A stretch of 64,000 bases of DNA from Streptomyces sp. MRC013 (GCF_023614235.1 NZ_CP094264.1:3906001-3970000); one strand, 5' to 3'. Shown: positions 33,899-43,382, counted from the first letter of the stretch. A program made the numbers and translations. Notes: generated by a model from the sequence alone, not told the origin.

Positions 33899-35587
33899 TC
33901 ACCCGGAGCCGACGCCCGACGCCCGCTCGACGGCCGGTTCCCGCCCCCACGCCCGCTCGTGCACCTTCACCAGCTCCCGCTCGCCGCGCGCCCGTTCCAG
34001 CCGCAGCAGGGCCGTCCGCCCGTGGAGCGTCAGCGTCATCAGCTGGTTGCCGAACCACGGCCCGCCCGTCCGGGTCCAGCCGGTCCCGGCGGCGCCCACC
34101 CGGCCGTGCCGGGCCAGCGCCCGCCCGAGCCACCGCCCCGCGCGGCTCCAGCCGAACCGGAAGCCGAGCCGCAGGGCGTACGGGATGCGCTGGTGGACCG
34201 GTGAGCAGGTCAGCTGCAGTACCCGCGAGGCGGTCGGCAGGTCCGGTTCCGCCACGTACGCGTGGTGCACGTCCCCCGACAGCACCGACACCGTCGCCGG
34301 GGCGTCCGGGCCCTCGGCCGCGTCGGCCAGCAGTCCCGTCAGCCACGCGAACGACTCCGGGAAGGCCGCCCAGTGCTCCAGGTCGGAGCGGCGGCGCAGC
34401 GACTCGCCGACCCGCGCCCAGCGCTCGCCGCGGTCGCCCCGGCACAGCGCGGCGTTCCACCGCTCGGCGTCGTGCACCAGCGGCGGCAGCAGCCACGGCA
34501 GGGAGCTGCCGATCAACAGGTGGTCCCGGCCCGCGCGGCCCTCCAGCACCTGCTGGCCCACCCAGCGGGCGTCCTCCTCGCCGAGCATGGCCCGCTTCTG
34601 CTCGTCCAGCACGCGGCCCGCCCGGGTGTCCACCATCACCAGCCGCGTCCGGCCGAGGTCCCGCCGGTAGCTCCAGCGCACCCGCGCCGGGTCGGCGTCC
34701 GCCTCGGCGGCGAACCGGCGCAGCGCCGCCGTGCCGTCGGGGGCCGCGCGCACCCGGGCGTACAGCGGGTCGGCGGCCAGTTCGGCGGGGGAGAGGTTGC
34801 CCAGGTGCTGGTGCACCCAGTACGCCATCAGGCCGCTCAGCAGCCGCTCGCGCCACCAGGGCGCGGCGCGCATCCGGGACAGCCACGCCGCGCTGGTGTT
34901 CCAGTCGTCGATCACGTCGTGGTCGTCGAAGATCATCATGCTGGGGACGGTGGAGAGGAGCCAGCGCACCCCGGGGTCGAGCCAGGACTCGTAGTAGAGG
35001 CGGGTGTACTCCTCGTAGTCCGCCACCTGCGCGCCGGGCGGTTCGGCCAGGTCGCGGCGGCCGGCCAGCCAGCGCCTGGTCGCCTCGGACGGCTTGTCCG
35101 CGTACACCTGGTCGCCCAGCAGGAGCAGCACGTCGGGGCGTTCGGCGGCCGGGTCGGCGGCCAGCCGGGCGGCGAGCGCGCCGAGGGCGTCCGGCCCGGC
35201 CGGCCGCCTGCCCTCCGCGCCCGCCGCCGCCCAGCGGCAGGAGCCGAACGTCACGCGCAGCGGCCCGCGGGGGTCGTCGGGGGTGGTGAGGGTGCTCGGC
35301 GGGAACGGCGAGTCCGGCGGCGGCCAGACGGGCCGGCCGTCGAGCAGCACCTCGTAGGCCGTGGTGGCGCCCGGCGTCAGGCCGGTCACCGGGACGACCG
35401 CGTAGTGGTGCCCGGCGATCGCGAACGTCCGGGCCCGTCCCCCGGCCCCGTCCGCGCACCGCACCTCGGCGGTGCGCGGCCCGTCGGCCTCGATCCACAC
35501 GGTCGCCGCCGGGTGGCGCGGGGTGCCGTCGGCGTCCGGCCACTCCACGTACCTCAGCAGCGGCCCCAGCCGCAGTCCGGCGTCCAC
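33899..35587 (-). CDS. PhoD-like alkaline phosphatase/phosphodiesterase
   Basis: 562 residues from GTG 35587; no signal peptide, so unlike classic Tat-exported PhoD it is probably cytoplasmic. An N-terminal Fn3-like part (ATVWIEADGPRTAEV) precedes the metallophosphatase core: FGSCRWAAAG, LLLLGDQVYADKP, MMIFDDHDVIDDWN and SVLSGDVHHAYVAEP supply the metal ligands. The C-terminal part (PYALRLGFRFGWSRAG) is a subfamily feature. Releases phosphate from esters, possibly stored or cell-wall phosphate. Confidence 0.88.
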   Translation of the reverse strand: MDAGLRLGPLLRYVEWPDADGTPRHPAATVWIEADGPRTAEVRCADGAGGRARTFAIAGHHYAVVPVTGLTPGATTAYEVLLDGRPVWPPPDSPFPPSTLTTPDDPRGPLRVTFGSCRWAAAGAEGRRPAGPDALGALAARLAADPAAERPDVLLLLGDQVYADKPSEATRRWLAGRRDLAEPPGAQVADYEEYTRLYYESWLDPGVRWLLSTVPSMMIFDDHDVIDDWNTSAAWLSRMRAAPWWRERLLSGLMAYWVHQHLGNLSPAELAADPLYARVRAAPDGTAALRRFAAEADADPARVRWSYRRDLGRTRLVMVDTRAGRVLDEQKRAMLGEEDARWVGQQVLEGRAGRDHLLIGSSLPWLLPPLVHDAERWNAALCRGDRGERWARVGESLRRRSDLEHWAAFPESFAWLTGLLADAAEGPDAPATVSVLSGDVHHAYVAEPDLPTASRVLQLTCSPVHQRIPYALRLGFRFGWSRAGRWLGRALARHGRVGAAGTGWTRTGGPWFGNQLMTLTLHGRTALLRLERARGERELVKVHERAWGREPAVERASGVGSG

Positions 35588-35715
35588 GAGTCGGTCCTCC
35601 TCGGTCGTCCCGCCCGTGCGGTGCGGGGTCCGTACCGTACGGAGTGCCCGGAGGGGGTTCCCGGTTCCGCCGGACGCCGGCGGTGAGGTGACGTTTCGTC
35701 AGGAGCGGCCGTCCG

Positions 35716-36375
35716 TCAGGAACAGCCGTTCAGCACCGACTGGAGGGCGCTCTTCTCGGCGGAGTCCACCGAGAGGCCCCAGTGGTGCTTCACGTGCACC
35801 CACATGCGGGCGTAGGTGCAGTGGTACGCGGTGCGCGAGGGCATCCACTCGGCCGGGTCCTGGTCGCCCTTGGCCTGGTTGACGTCGTCCGTGACGGCGA
35901 TGAGCTGCGGCCGCGTCAGGTCGTTGGCGAAGGAGCGGCGCTGCGTGGTGGTCCAGGAGCTCGCACCGGAGCGCCAGGCCTCGGCGAGCGGGACGACGTG
36001 GTCGATGTCGAGGTCGGAGGCGGCGTACCAGGTGGCGCCGTCGTACTCGGAGTACCAGCGGCCGCCGGTCGCCGCGCAGGTGGAGTCCTGGACGACGTTC
36101 ACGCCGTCGCGCTCGAGGACGACCTCGCGGGTGTTGCAGGCGTCGTACTGGGTGATCCAGTGCGGGAACAGGTCGCGGCTGTAGCCGGTGGAGGAGCCCT
36201 CCGCGCGGACCGCGAGCTGGCCGAGGTAGGTGCGCGCGGTGGCGGCGCTGACGGGGGTGGGCGGGGCCGCCTGCGCCGTGGGCGCGGTGGCCAGCAGGCC
36301 GGTGACCGCGAGGGCGGCCGTCGTGGCGAACGCGGCGAGGCGACGCATCGGTCGACGCGCGTAGATACGGGGCAT
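35716..36375 (-). CDS. Secreted HNH nuclease (DUF1524-type)
   Basis: 219 residues. ATG 36375 has AAGGGAG 7 nt upstream. Residues 1-37 are a signal peptide (RRPMRR, hydrophobic AALAVTGLLATAP, cut at AQA-A). The nuclease core is LDIDHVVPLAEAWRSGA, FANDLTRPQLIAVTDDVNQ and AKGDQDPAEWMP, with the D-H / N / K-x-D residues of the HNH fold; two Cys pairs suit extracellular folding. Digests external DNA for nutrients or defence. Confidence 0.88.
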   Translation of the reverse strand: MPRIYARRPMRRLAAFATTAALAVTGLLATAPTAQAAPPTPVSAATARTYLGQLAVRAEGSSTGYSRDLFPHWITQYDACNTREVVLERDGVNVVQDSTCAATGGRWYSEYDGATWYAASDLDIDHVVPLAEAWRSGASSWTTTQRRSFANDLTRPQLIAVTDDVNQAKGDQDPAEWMPSRTAYHCTYARMWVHVKHHWGLSVDSAEKSALQSVLNGCS

Positions 36376-36561
36376 GTCAACTCCCTTGGACGGCTGGGGC
36401 GTTGCGGGCGCCCGGACGGGCGGCCCGCTCATGCTGATGGCGCCGGATGTCCTGGAGGCGGGCGCCGGGTAACAGGGTGACGACATGAACACGTCACATC
36501 AAGGTCCGTGTCCACTTCCCGACACCCCGACAGGCGGCCCCCGCGGGCCTAGGGTTGGTGT

Positions 36562-37350
36562 GTGCTGCTGCCGGTCGACCTCGTCTTCGGTGCCGTCCTC
36601 GCCCTCCTGCTCGCCGCCGCGGCGGCCGTCGTCGCCGTCGCCCGGCTGCGCCCGCCCCGCGAGACCGCCGTCGCGGGGGTGCGCGCGGCGGCGCAGCTCG
36701 CGGCCGTCTCGCTGGTGATCGGCTGGGCGGTCCGCCACGCACTGCTGCTGCCGCTCTTCCTGCTGGTGATGTACGGGGTCGCGGTGCGGACCGCCGGGCG
36801 CCGCCTCACCCGCAACCGCACCTGGTGGTGGGCGGCCGCCCCGGTGGGCGCCGGGGTCGCCCCGGTCGTCGCGGCGCTGCTGCTCACCGGGCTCGTGCCG
36901 GTCGAGGGCATCGCGCTGATCCCGGTGACCGGCATCCTCGTCGGCGGGGCGCTCACCGCCACCGTCCTCGGCGGGCGGCGCGCCCTGGACGAGCTCGCCG
37001 CCCGCCGCGGCGAGGTCGAGGCCGGCCTCGCGCTCGGACTGCTGCCGAGGGAGGCCCGGCTGGAGGTGGCGCGGACGGCGGCGGCCGACGCGCTGCTGCC
37101 CGGGCTCGACCAGACCAGGACCGTGGGCCTCGTCACACTGCCGGGCGCGTTCGTCGGGATGCTGCTGGGCGGGGCGTCGCCGCTGCTCGCCGGGGCCGTG
37201 CAGCTGTTCGTGCTGGTCGCGCTGATGGCCGTGCAGGCGGTCGCGGTCGCGGTGGTGCTGGAGCTGGTCGCGAGGGGGCTGCTGCACCGGGAGGAGGGCC
37301 CCGGCCGGCGTCGCGTACCCTGGACGGAGCAGAAGGGGAGTAGCTCCTAG
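36562..37350 (+). CDS. FetB/YbbM-type ABC permease (UPF0014)
   Basis: 262 residues from GTG 36562. TAGGGT at 36550-36555 lies 7 bp before the start, so the mRNA is probably leaderless. Seven hydrophobic helices and the UPF0014 pattern (VRAAAQLAAVSLVIGW, VRTAGRRL, GMLLGGASPLLAGAVQL, DQTRTVGLVTLPGAF) are visible. The partner FetA ATPase is not adjacent. FetAB in E. coli concerns iron homeostasis. The last codons (about 37332-37350) form the start of the manganese riboswitch of the next gene. Confidence 0.85.
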   Translation: MLLPVDLVFGAVLALLLAAAAAVVAVARLRPPRETAVAGVRAAAQLAAVSLVIGWAVRHALLLPLFLLVMYGVAVRTAGRRLTRNRTWWWAAAPVGAGVAPVVAALLLTGLVPVEGIALIPVTGILVGGALTATVLGGRRALDELAARRGEVEAGLALGLLPREARLEVARTAAADALLPGLDQTRTVGLVTLPGAFVGMLLGGASPLLAGAVQLFVLVALMAVQAVAVAVVLELVARGLLHREEGPGRRRVPWTEQKGSSS

Positions 37351-37505
37351 CCGGACCGTCGACATACTGCCGGGCCCCGTGCCCGGCCGGCGCCCGGAGG
37401 CGGACCCCGTGGGGGACCGCCAGCGAGACCTTCGGCATCAGCAGGATCCATGTACCCATGGCCCTGCCGTGCCGGAGCGACCCCCGAAACGCGCGAGCGA
37501 AGGTC
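37332..37505 (+). promoter_or_regulatory. yybP-ykoY manganese riboswitch
   Basis: Hallmark pieces: GAAGGGGAGTAGC at 37332-37344 and GCGAGACCTTC at 37423-37433, which pair as P1 (GAAGG with CCTTC) and carry the conserved GGGGAGTA and GCGAGACC loops. The P1 3' strand can instead pair with CGAAGGTC at 37498-37505, giving a switch before the ribosome site GAGGAAC. It precedes a TMEM165/GDT1 cation exporter, a known target class for this riboswitch, and begins inside the coding end of the upstream gene. Confidence 0.85.
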
Positions 37506-37546
37506 CCCCGGTCCGGCCGCGGCCCGACCGATTGAGGAACCAGCCC

Positions 37547-38131
37547 GTGCTCAGCTTCACGATCGTGGCGATCACCTTCGGTGTCGTCTTCCTGGCCGAA
37601 CTCCCCGACAAGACCGCCCTCGCCGGCCTCGTGCTGGGCACCCGCTACCGGGCGTCGTACGTCTTCGCGGGGGTGGCCGCCGCCTTCGCGGTCCACGTCG
37701 CGCTCGCCGTCGCGGCGGGCAGCGTCCTCACCCTGCTGCCGCACCGGCTGGTGCAGGCCTTCGTCGGCGTGCTGTTCCTCGCCGGCGCGGCGATGCTGCT
37801 GCTGAAGAAGGACGACGACGGGGACGAGGAGATCAGGGCCCCCGCCGACCAGTCGTTCTGGAAGGTCTCCGGGGCGGGCTTCATGCTGATCCTCGTCGCG
37901 GAGTTCGGCGACCTCACGCAGATCATGACCGCGAACCTGGCCGCCCGCTACGACGACCCCCTCTCCGTCGGCCTCGGCGCGGTCCTCGCCCTCTGGGCGG
38001 TCGCCGGACTGGGCATCGTCGGCGGGCGGACGCTCATGAGGTACGTGCCGCTGCGGCTGATCACGAAGGTGGCGGCGGGCCTGATGCTGGCCCTGGCCGG
38101 CTTCAGCCTGTACGAGGCGCTGACCGGCTGA
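37547..38131 (+). CDS. TMEM165/GDT1-family Mn2+ (Ca2+) exporter
   Basis: 194 residues from GTG 37547, GAGGAAC 7 nt upstream. Six helices carry the two family motifs: FLAELPDKTALAGLVLG near residue 15 and VAEFGDLTQIMTANLAARY near 123 (E-L/F-P/G-D-K/L-T/S). A charged loop KKDDDGDEE separates the halves. Exports manganese under excess; control by the riboswitch directly upstream supports this. Confidence 0.92.
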   Translation: MLSFTIVAITFGVVFLAELPDKTALAGLVLGTRYRASYVFAGVAAAFAVHVALAVAAGSVLTLLPHRLVQAFVGVLFLAGAAMLLLKKDDDGDEEIRAPADQSFWKVSGAGFMLILVAEFGDLTQIMTANLAARYDDPLSVGLGAVLALWAVAGLGIVGGRTLMRYVPLRLITKVAAGLMLALAGFSLYEALTG

Positions 38132-38170
38132 CCGGCTGACCGGCTGACCGGCTGACCGGTCGACCGGCTG
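38121..38170. repeat. Octamer tandem repeat ACCGGCTG
   Basis: Five perfect and one or two imperfect copies of an 8-bp unit run from the last codons of the exporter gene into the spacer. A simple repeat prone to slippage. Confidence 0.85.
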
Positions 38171-38440
38171 GGGCGGCTTGGGCCGGCCGGGTCGGTTGTC
38201 CGGCCTGGTCAGGTCGGATCGGTTGTCCGGCCGGACCGGTCGGGTCGGATGTCCGGCCGGGGGTTGCGGGGTGCCACGTCCACGCCGGACGGGGCGCCGG
38301 GAAGGGCGGACGCCGTGGCCGTACCGGCGGACGACGCGCCGGGCGGGGCCGTGCGCCGGGCGGGGCCGTGCGCCGGGCGGGAGCGCCGGCGGGCCCGCCC
38401 CGGTCCCGCACGGTACGGGGCGGGACGGGGCGGGCGGCGC

Positions 38441-38496
38441 GACCCCGATCCCGATCCCGACCCCGCCCCCGACCCCGATCCCGATCCCGATCCCGC
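38441..38496. repeat. CCCGAT/CCCGAC hexamer repeats
   Basis: About nine CCCGAT, CCCGAC or CCCGCC units in a row just beyond the end of the zinc-ribbon/peptidoglycan-binding gene. The whole spacer 38171-38528 is low-complexity and shows no gene. Confidence 0.8.
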
Positions 38497-38528
38497 GGGA
38501 CGGTGCCGTCCGGTGCGGCGGCCGCCGC

Positions 38529-39863
38529 TCAGCCGGCGCCGAAGGTCTCGGCCTCCAGCGACTTCCTGGTGGCGGGACCGTAGACGCCGGACGGGTCGGC
38601 GGTGATCCCGCGGTACGCCTGGTACCGGGCGACGGCCCGTTCGACGTTCTTGTCGTAGCGGCCGTTCATCGCGTTGCGGTACAGGCCGAGCTGGCGCAGC
38701 CGGTACTGGAGCTCCAGCACCTCCCTGCCGCGGTCGCCGCGGCGCAGGGTCGGACCGTCCTCCTGCGGCCGGCCGGGGGCCGTCGCGGACGGTCCCGGAC
38801 CGTCGGGCCGGGGCCGCGCCGGGACGGTCGTCCGCGGCCCCGGGCGCCCCGTCGCGGTCGGGTCCGCGGGTGCCCCGGTCTCCGCGGGGGCCGGAGCGCC
38901 CGACGGGGACGCGGCGGACGCGGCCGACGGCGGGGCGGACGGGGCACGGGAGACGGGCGAGGCGGTCCGCGAGGGCGCCGTGCTCCCCTCGGGCGCCGGG
39001 CGGGCCGGGCCGGTCGGCCACGGGGGCTCGCTCAGCGCCGGGCCGGGCGCCACCCGGTCGGCCGTACCGCCGCCGTCGAAGAGGCCGCCCACCAACGCCG
39101 CCGCGCCGGCCACCGCCACGACCGCCACCACCACGGCGGCGACCACGCCCGGCCGCCGCCCGCTCCCGCGCCGGCGCGAGCGGCGCGGTCCCGGCGTGAC
39201 GTCCACGCGCTGCGCCCCGTCCGTGCCGCCTGTGCCGTCCGTGCCCGCCGTGTAGCCCGCGTCGGCGGGGCCCGCCGCGTACCCCGCGCCTGCCGCGTAC
39301 CCCGCATCGGTGGAACCCGCGGCGTGCCCCACGTGCCCGGCGCCCGCCGTACCCGCGTCCGCGTCCGCAGGCCCTGTGCCCGTTGCACCCGCGTCAGCCG
39401 CGTCCGCCGTATCCGCGCCTGCCGCCCTCGCGTCCGCCGTACCCGCGTCCGTAGGCCCCGCGTGCGCCGCCCCCGTGCCCGTTGCGTCCGCGTGCGCCGC
39501 CCCCGTGCCCGCGCCCGCCGTGCCGGCCCCGAGGTGCAGCGGCATCGTCGACTCCACGTCCGGCTCCGCCGGCCGGGCACCGGGCGCCGGGGCCGCCTCC
39601 AGCGGGAGCGGCGCCCCCGCGCCCGGGGCGGTCCCCGCCGGGGGCTCCTGGGCCGCTGCGCCGGGCGCCTGCGGACCGGGGACCGCGCCGGCCCCCGGAC
39701 GCGGACCCGGGGGGCCGGACGGCGGCTGGAGGTTCACGTACGGGCGTATCCGCGGAGGTTCGGACGGGCCCGGGCGCCTGGCGCCCCCCGCCCCACCGCA
39801 GGCGCAGCCGGCGGCCTGCGGCGCCGCGGGCGTACCGCACTCAGGACAGACCGTTTCGGCCAC
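38529..39863 (-). CDS. Zinc-ribbon membrane protein with peptidoglycan-binding domain
   Basis: 444 residues from ATG 39863. Residues 1-25 are a zinc ribbon (CPECG and CACGG). Residues 30-220 are disordered Ala/Gly/Pro/Thr with many short repeats (GTGAAHA, AGYAAG types). A basic patch RRSRRRGSGRRPG leads into one membrane helix (about 233-253). Outside lies a Pro/Ser/Ala linker and then a C-terminal PG_binding_1 domain (LRRGDRGREVLELQYRLRQ, YGPATRKSLE). It would link a cytoplasmic sensor-like ribbon to the wall. Function unknown. Confidence 0.8.
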   Translation of the reverse strand: MAETVCPECGTPAAPQAAGCACGGAGGARRPGPSEPPRIRPYVNLQPPSGPPGPRPGAGAVPGPQAPGAAAQEPPAGTAPGAGAPLPLEAAPAPGARPAEPDVESTMPLHLGAGTAGAGTGAAHADATGTGAAHAGPTDAGTADARAAGADTADAADAGATGTGPADADAGTAGAGHVGHAAGSTDAGYAAGAGYAAGPADAGYTAGTDGTGGTDGAQRVDVTPGPRRSRRRGSGRRPGVVAAVVVAVVAVAGAAALVGGLFDGGGTADRVAPGPALSEPPWPTGPARPAPEGSTAPSRTASPVSRAPSAPPSAASAASPSGAPAPAETGAPADPTATGRPGPRTTVPARPRPDGPGPSATAPGRPQEDGPTLRRGDRGREVLELQYRLRQLGLYRNAMNGRYDKNVERAVARYQAYRGITADPSGVYGPATRKSLEAETFGAG

Positions 39864-40027
39864 TGTGGGTCCTCCCTAGAGGTTCTGCCGACTGGATCCC
39901 GCCCCCCGGGAACTGGCAGCGATTATGCAGCCCCGAGTGATCCTCCCGGCATCCCGGACCGCTCTCGGCAGGCCACAACGGGCCGGACCGCCCACGATGG
40001 ATGGTGCAGACAGTGAGGGAGGAGCCC

Positions 40028-42076
40028 ATGACGCGGCCACTCGGCACCCCGGCCACCGCTCCCGCCCCCGGGGCGGGGTACGACCGGCGCGCGGTCCTGG
40101 TGCCCATCGGGGCGCTGCTGCTGGGCATGCTGCTCGCCGCGCTCGACCAGACCATCGTGTCGACCGCCCTGCCGACGATCGTCAGCGAGCTCGGCGGCAT
40201 GGACCACCTGTCATGGGTGGTCACCGCCTACCTGCTCGCCTCCACCGCCGCCACACCGCTGTGGGGCAAACTCGGCGACCAGTACGGGCGCAAGAAGCTC
40301 TTCCAGGCGGCGATCGTCCTCTTCCTCCTCGGCTCGGTGCTGTGCGGCGTCGCGCGGGACATGCCGCAGCTCATCGCCTACCGCGCCGTGCAGGGCCTGG
40401 GCGGCGGCGGGCTCATGGTGCTGTCCATGGCGATCGTCGGCGACCTCGTCCCGCCCCGGGACCGCGGCCGCTACCAGGGGGTCTTCGGCGCCGTCTTCGG
40501 CGTGACCAGCGTCCTCGGACCGCTCCTCGGCGGCGTCTTCACCGAGCACCTCACCTGGCGCTGGGTGTTCTACGTCAACGTGCCCGTCGGGATCGTCGCC
40601 CTCTTCGTCGTCGCCGCCGCCCTGCACGTCCCGGTCCGCCGCACCCCCCACTCCATCGACTACCTCGGCACGTTCCTGATCGCCTCGGTCGCCGCCTGCC
40701 TGGTGCTCGTCGCCTCCCTCGGCGGCACCACCTGGCCGTGGGCCTCCGCCCCGGTCGTCGGACTCGCCGCCCTCGGCGCCGTGCTGACCGCGGCGTTCGT
40801 GCGCGCCGAACGGCGCGCCGCCGAGCCCGTGCTGCCGCTGCGGCTGTTCCGGATCCGCACCTTCACGCTCGTCTGCGCCATCAGCTTCGTCATCGGCTTC
40901 GCGATGTTCGGCGCCATGACCTACCTGCCGACGTTCCTCCAGGTCGTCCAGGGCGTCAGCCCCACCGTGTCCGGCGTCCACATGCTGCCGATGGTGCTCG
41001 GCATCCTGCTCACCTCCACCGCGTCCGGGCAGGTCGTCAGCCGCACCGGCCGGTGGAAGGTCTTCCCCGTCGCCGGCACCGCGCTCACCGCCGTGGGCCT
41101 GCTGCTCCTGCACCGGCTGGAGGTGTCCAGTCCGACGTGGGAGACGAGCCTGTACTTCTTCGTCTTCGGCGCCGGCCTCGGCCTGGTCATGCAGGTCCTG
41201 GTGCTGGTCGCGCAGAACGCCGTCGGCTACGAGGACCTGGGCGTCGCCACCTCCGGCACCACCTTCTTCCGCTCCATCGGCGCCTCCTTCGGCGTGGCCG
41301 TCTTCGGCACGGTCTTCACCGGCCGCCTCACCGGCAAACTGGAGGCCGCCCTCGCCGGGCGGGACGCCCCGCCCGGCGCCGACGCGCAGGGGATCGCCGC
41401 CGACCCGCGCGCCATCGCCGAACTGCCGCCCGCCCTGCGCCCGACCGTGCTCGAGGCGTACTCCACCTCCATCACGGACGTCTTCCTGTACGCGTCACCC
41501 GTGGTCCTGCTCGCCTTCGCCGTCGCCTGGCTGCTGCGCGAGGACCGGCTGCGCGGCTCGGTCACCGCACCCGACCCGAGCGAGACCTTCGCCTCCAACC
41601 CCGTCGAGCGCTCCTCGTACGAGGAGGTCGCCCGCGCCCTGTCCGTGCTCGGCTCCCGCGAGGGCCGCAAGGCCGTGTACGAGAGGGTCACCGCCCGCGC
41701 GGGGACGGACCTGCTGCCCGCGTCCGGCTGGCTGCTGCTGCGCATCCGCCGCCACGGGACCGTGGAGCCGGGGCGGCTCGCCGAGGACGCCTCCCTGCCG
41801 CTCAGGGTCGTCACGGAGGCGGCCAGGCAGGTGGAGGAGCGGGGACTGGCCCGCCGCGAGGGGCTCCAGATGGTCCTCACCGACCGGGGGGTGGAGGTGG
41901 CGGCCCGGTTGGCGCACGCCCGCGAGGAGTCCCTCGCCGAGCTGCTCGGCGACTGGTGGGGGCCGGACCGGCCGACCGACCTCGCCCGGCTGGTGGAGGA
42001 ACTGACCGCCGAGTTGTCCGGCTCGCACCGGGAGTGCCCCGGCGCGGGGCGGCCGGTCCAGCGCCGCCGGACCTGA
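40028..42076 (+). CDS. DHA2-type MFS efflux transporter with C-terminal winged-helix-like tail
   Basis: 682 residues from ATG 40028 with GGGAGGAG 5 nt upstream. Fourteen helices in the first 515 residues: ALDQTIVSTALPTIVSEL (motif D1), GKLGDQYGRKKLF (motif A), QGLGGGGLMVLSMAIVGDL and FGVTSVLGPLLGGVFTEH (motif C). Residues about 530-680 are soluble (EEVARALSVLGSREGRKAV, LRIRRHGTVEPGRLAEDA, MVLTDRGVEVAARLAHARE) and resemble a MarR-like winged helix. Expected to export drugs by proton antiport; the tail may sense or regulate. Confidence 0.85.
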   Translation: MTRPLGTPATAPAPGAGYDRRAVLVPIGALLLGMLLAALDQTIVSTALPTIVSELGGMDHLSWVVTAYLLASTAATPLWGKLGDQYGRKKLFQAAIVLFLLGSVLCGVARDMPQLIAYRAVQGLGGGGLMVLSMAIVGDLVPPRDRGRYQGVFGAVFGVTSVLGPLLGGVFTEHLTWRWVFYVNVPVGIVALFVVAAALHVPVRRTPHSIDYLGTFLIASVAACLVLVASLGGTTWPWASAPVVGLAALGAVLTAAFVRAERRAAEPVLPLRLFRIRTFTLVCAISFVIGFAMFGAMTYLPTFLQVVQGVSPTVSGVHMLPMVLGILLTSTASGQVVSRTGRWKVFPVAGTALTAVGLLLLHRLEVSSPTWETSLYFFVFGAGLGLVMQVLVLVAQNAVGYEDLGVATSGTTFFRSIGASFGVAVFGTVFTGRLTGKLEAALAGRDAPPGADAQGIAADPRAIAELPPALRPTVLEAYSTSITDVFLYASPVVLLAFAVAWLLREDRLRGSVTAPDPSETFASNPVERSSYEEVARALSVLGSREGRKAVYERVTARAGTDLLPASGWLLLRIRRHGTVEPGRLAEDASLPLRVVTEAARQVEERGLARREGLQMVLTDRGVEVAARLAHAREESLAELLGDWWGPDRPTDLARLVEELTAELSGSHRECPGAGRPVQRRRT

Positions 42077-42413
42077 GGACTGCCCTGCAACCGCTGGTCA
42101 CAGAGGAGACGATCTCGATGTGGCCGATGGAATCGCGGTGCCGGAATCGCCCTGGACGGCTCCGTTCACCGGGTTGAGCCCACGGCAGCCCGGCAAGCCG
42201 ATCAACGCGCTGCGCCGGAGGGCGCGGACCCGGTCCGCAAGGGGGCCGGCCCTGGAGCCTCCCGCCGGAGGACCGGGTGTCGCCGACCACCGCGTACCGG
42301 AGGCGGGCGGTCTCGTCCCGGTCCCGGCGGGCGGCACAGGTGGAGGGGGTTTCGCAGCAGGTGGGCCCAGCGGGCCTGGACGGCGGGGCTTTTGCCCCAT
42401 CGGTCTGAGCCGG

Positions 42414-43110
42414 TCAGATGCAGGGTGGGGACGGCCTGGACGAGGCAGGCGATACGGCCTGGACGAGGCAGGTGATCCGGGTGGTCGAGCACCGGAGCTT
42501 GCGGAGGAGCCGCCAGGACTTGAGGGTGGCGATGGCCTGCTCGACGAGGGTGCGGATCTGCGCGTGGGACCGGTCCACCGCCTGCTGGCCGGTGGGGAGG
42601 GTCTCCCACCGCCCGCGGTACGGGGTGCGGGCCGTGCCGCCGGCGCCTCGGTAGCCCTTGTCGGCCCGGCACGGGACGCCGGCCTCGGCGAGGGTGTCGG
42701 CGATGCCGTGTGCGCGAGCCGCGCGGACGTCGTGGACGGTACCGGGCAGGGCCGGTGAGGCCCCCAGCGGCCGGCCGGAGGGATCGGCGAGGACCCGCAC
42801 CTTCGTCCCGCGCCTCTTGTGCTTGCCGGAGTAGGAGGGCCGGTCCGCGGCGATGCGGTCGATCGGCGGGAGCGTGCCGTCCAGGAGCGGGTACGCCTTC
42901 GCCGCCGCGGGCGCCTGTCGGCGGCGGCCAGGGTGGGTGCGAGGGTGGCCGGGAGAGCGACGGCCTCGGTGACGTAGCGGTGTGCGGTCGTGGTCCCGAT
43001 GCCGAATCCGGCCGCAAGCCGGGCATAGGTGTGTCCCACCCGTAGGTGGGCGAGCGTGAGGAGAGCCTGGCGGCCGGCGCTCAGCCGCCGCCGACGGGAG
43101 CCGATCGCAC
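42414..43110 (-). pseudogene. Broken IS5-family transposase
   Basis: Two frames needed: RRHRRAIGSRRRRLSAGRQ, LLTLAHLRVGHTYARLAAG and TTTAHRYVTEAV (HTH part) in one; AYPLLDGTLPPIDRIAADR, YSGKHKRRGTKVRVLAD, PGTVHDVRAARAHG and ADKGYRGAGG (DDE part) in the next, with one base missing near 42905. Near the C-terminus a 23-bp direct duplication (42431-42453 and 42454-42476) shifts the frame again after RITCLVQAV. Terminal inverted repeats were not made out. Confidence 0.8.
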
Positions 43111-43382
43111 GGCGGTGCCGCCGTGGTTCCTGAGCGGGGGAGCGAGGGGCAGAGCTGGACACGTCGACGCCGGACGGGCAAACAGCACGTGAAACCTCTG
43201 ATGGAGACGGTTCTCTTGGTCGAAAACCCGTCTACCAGGGGCTTCACTACGTTGTCACCCCGACTGCCGAGCTCTGCCCCCGGGTGGGAAAGAGATCACC
43301 GATCATCCGGAACGTCCGTCCAGCGGGCGCCGGGGCCGGGCGGCTCACCTCGGGACCGGTACCCCGGGCGGGCCGCCGGGAG

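Noticed and set aside
38121..38170. Possible CRISPR array
   Set aside because: The 8-bp units are contiguous with no spacers and no cas genes lie nearby; it is a simple tandem repeat.
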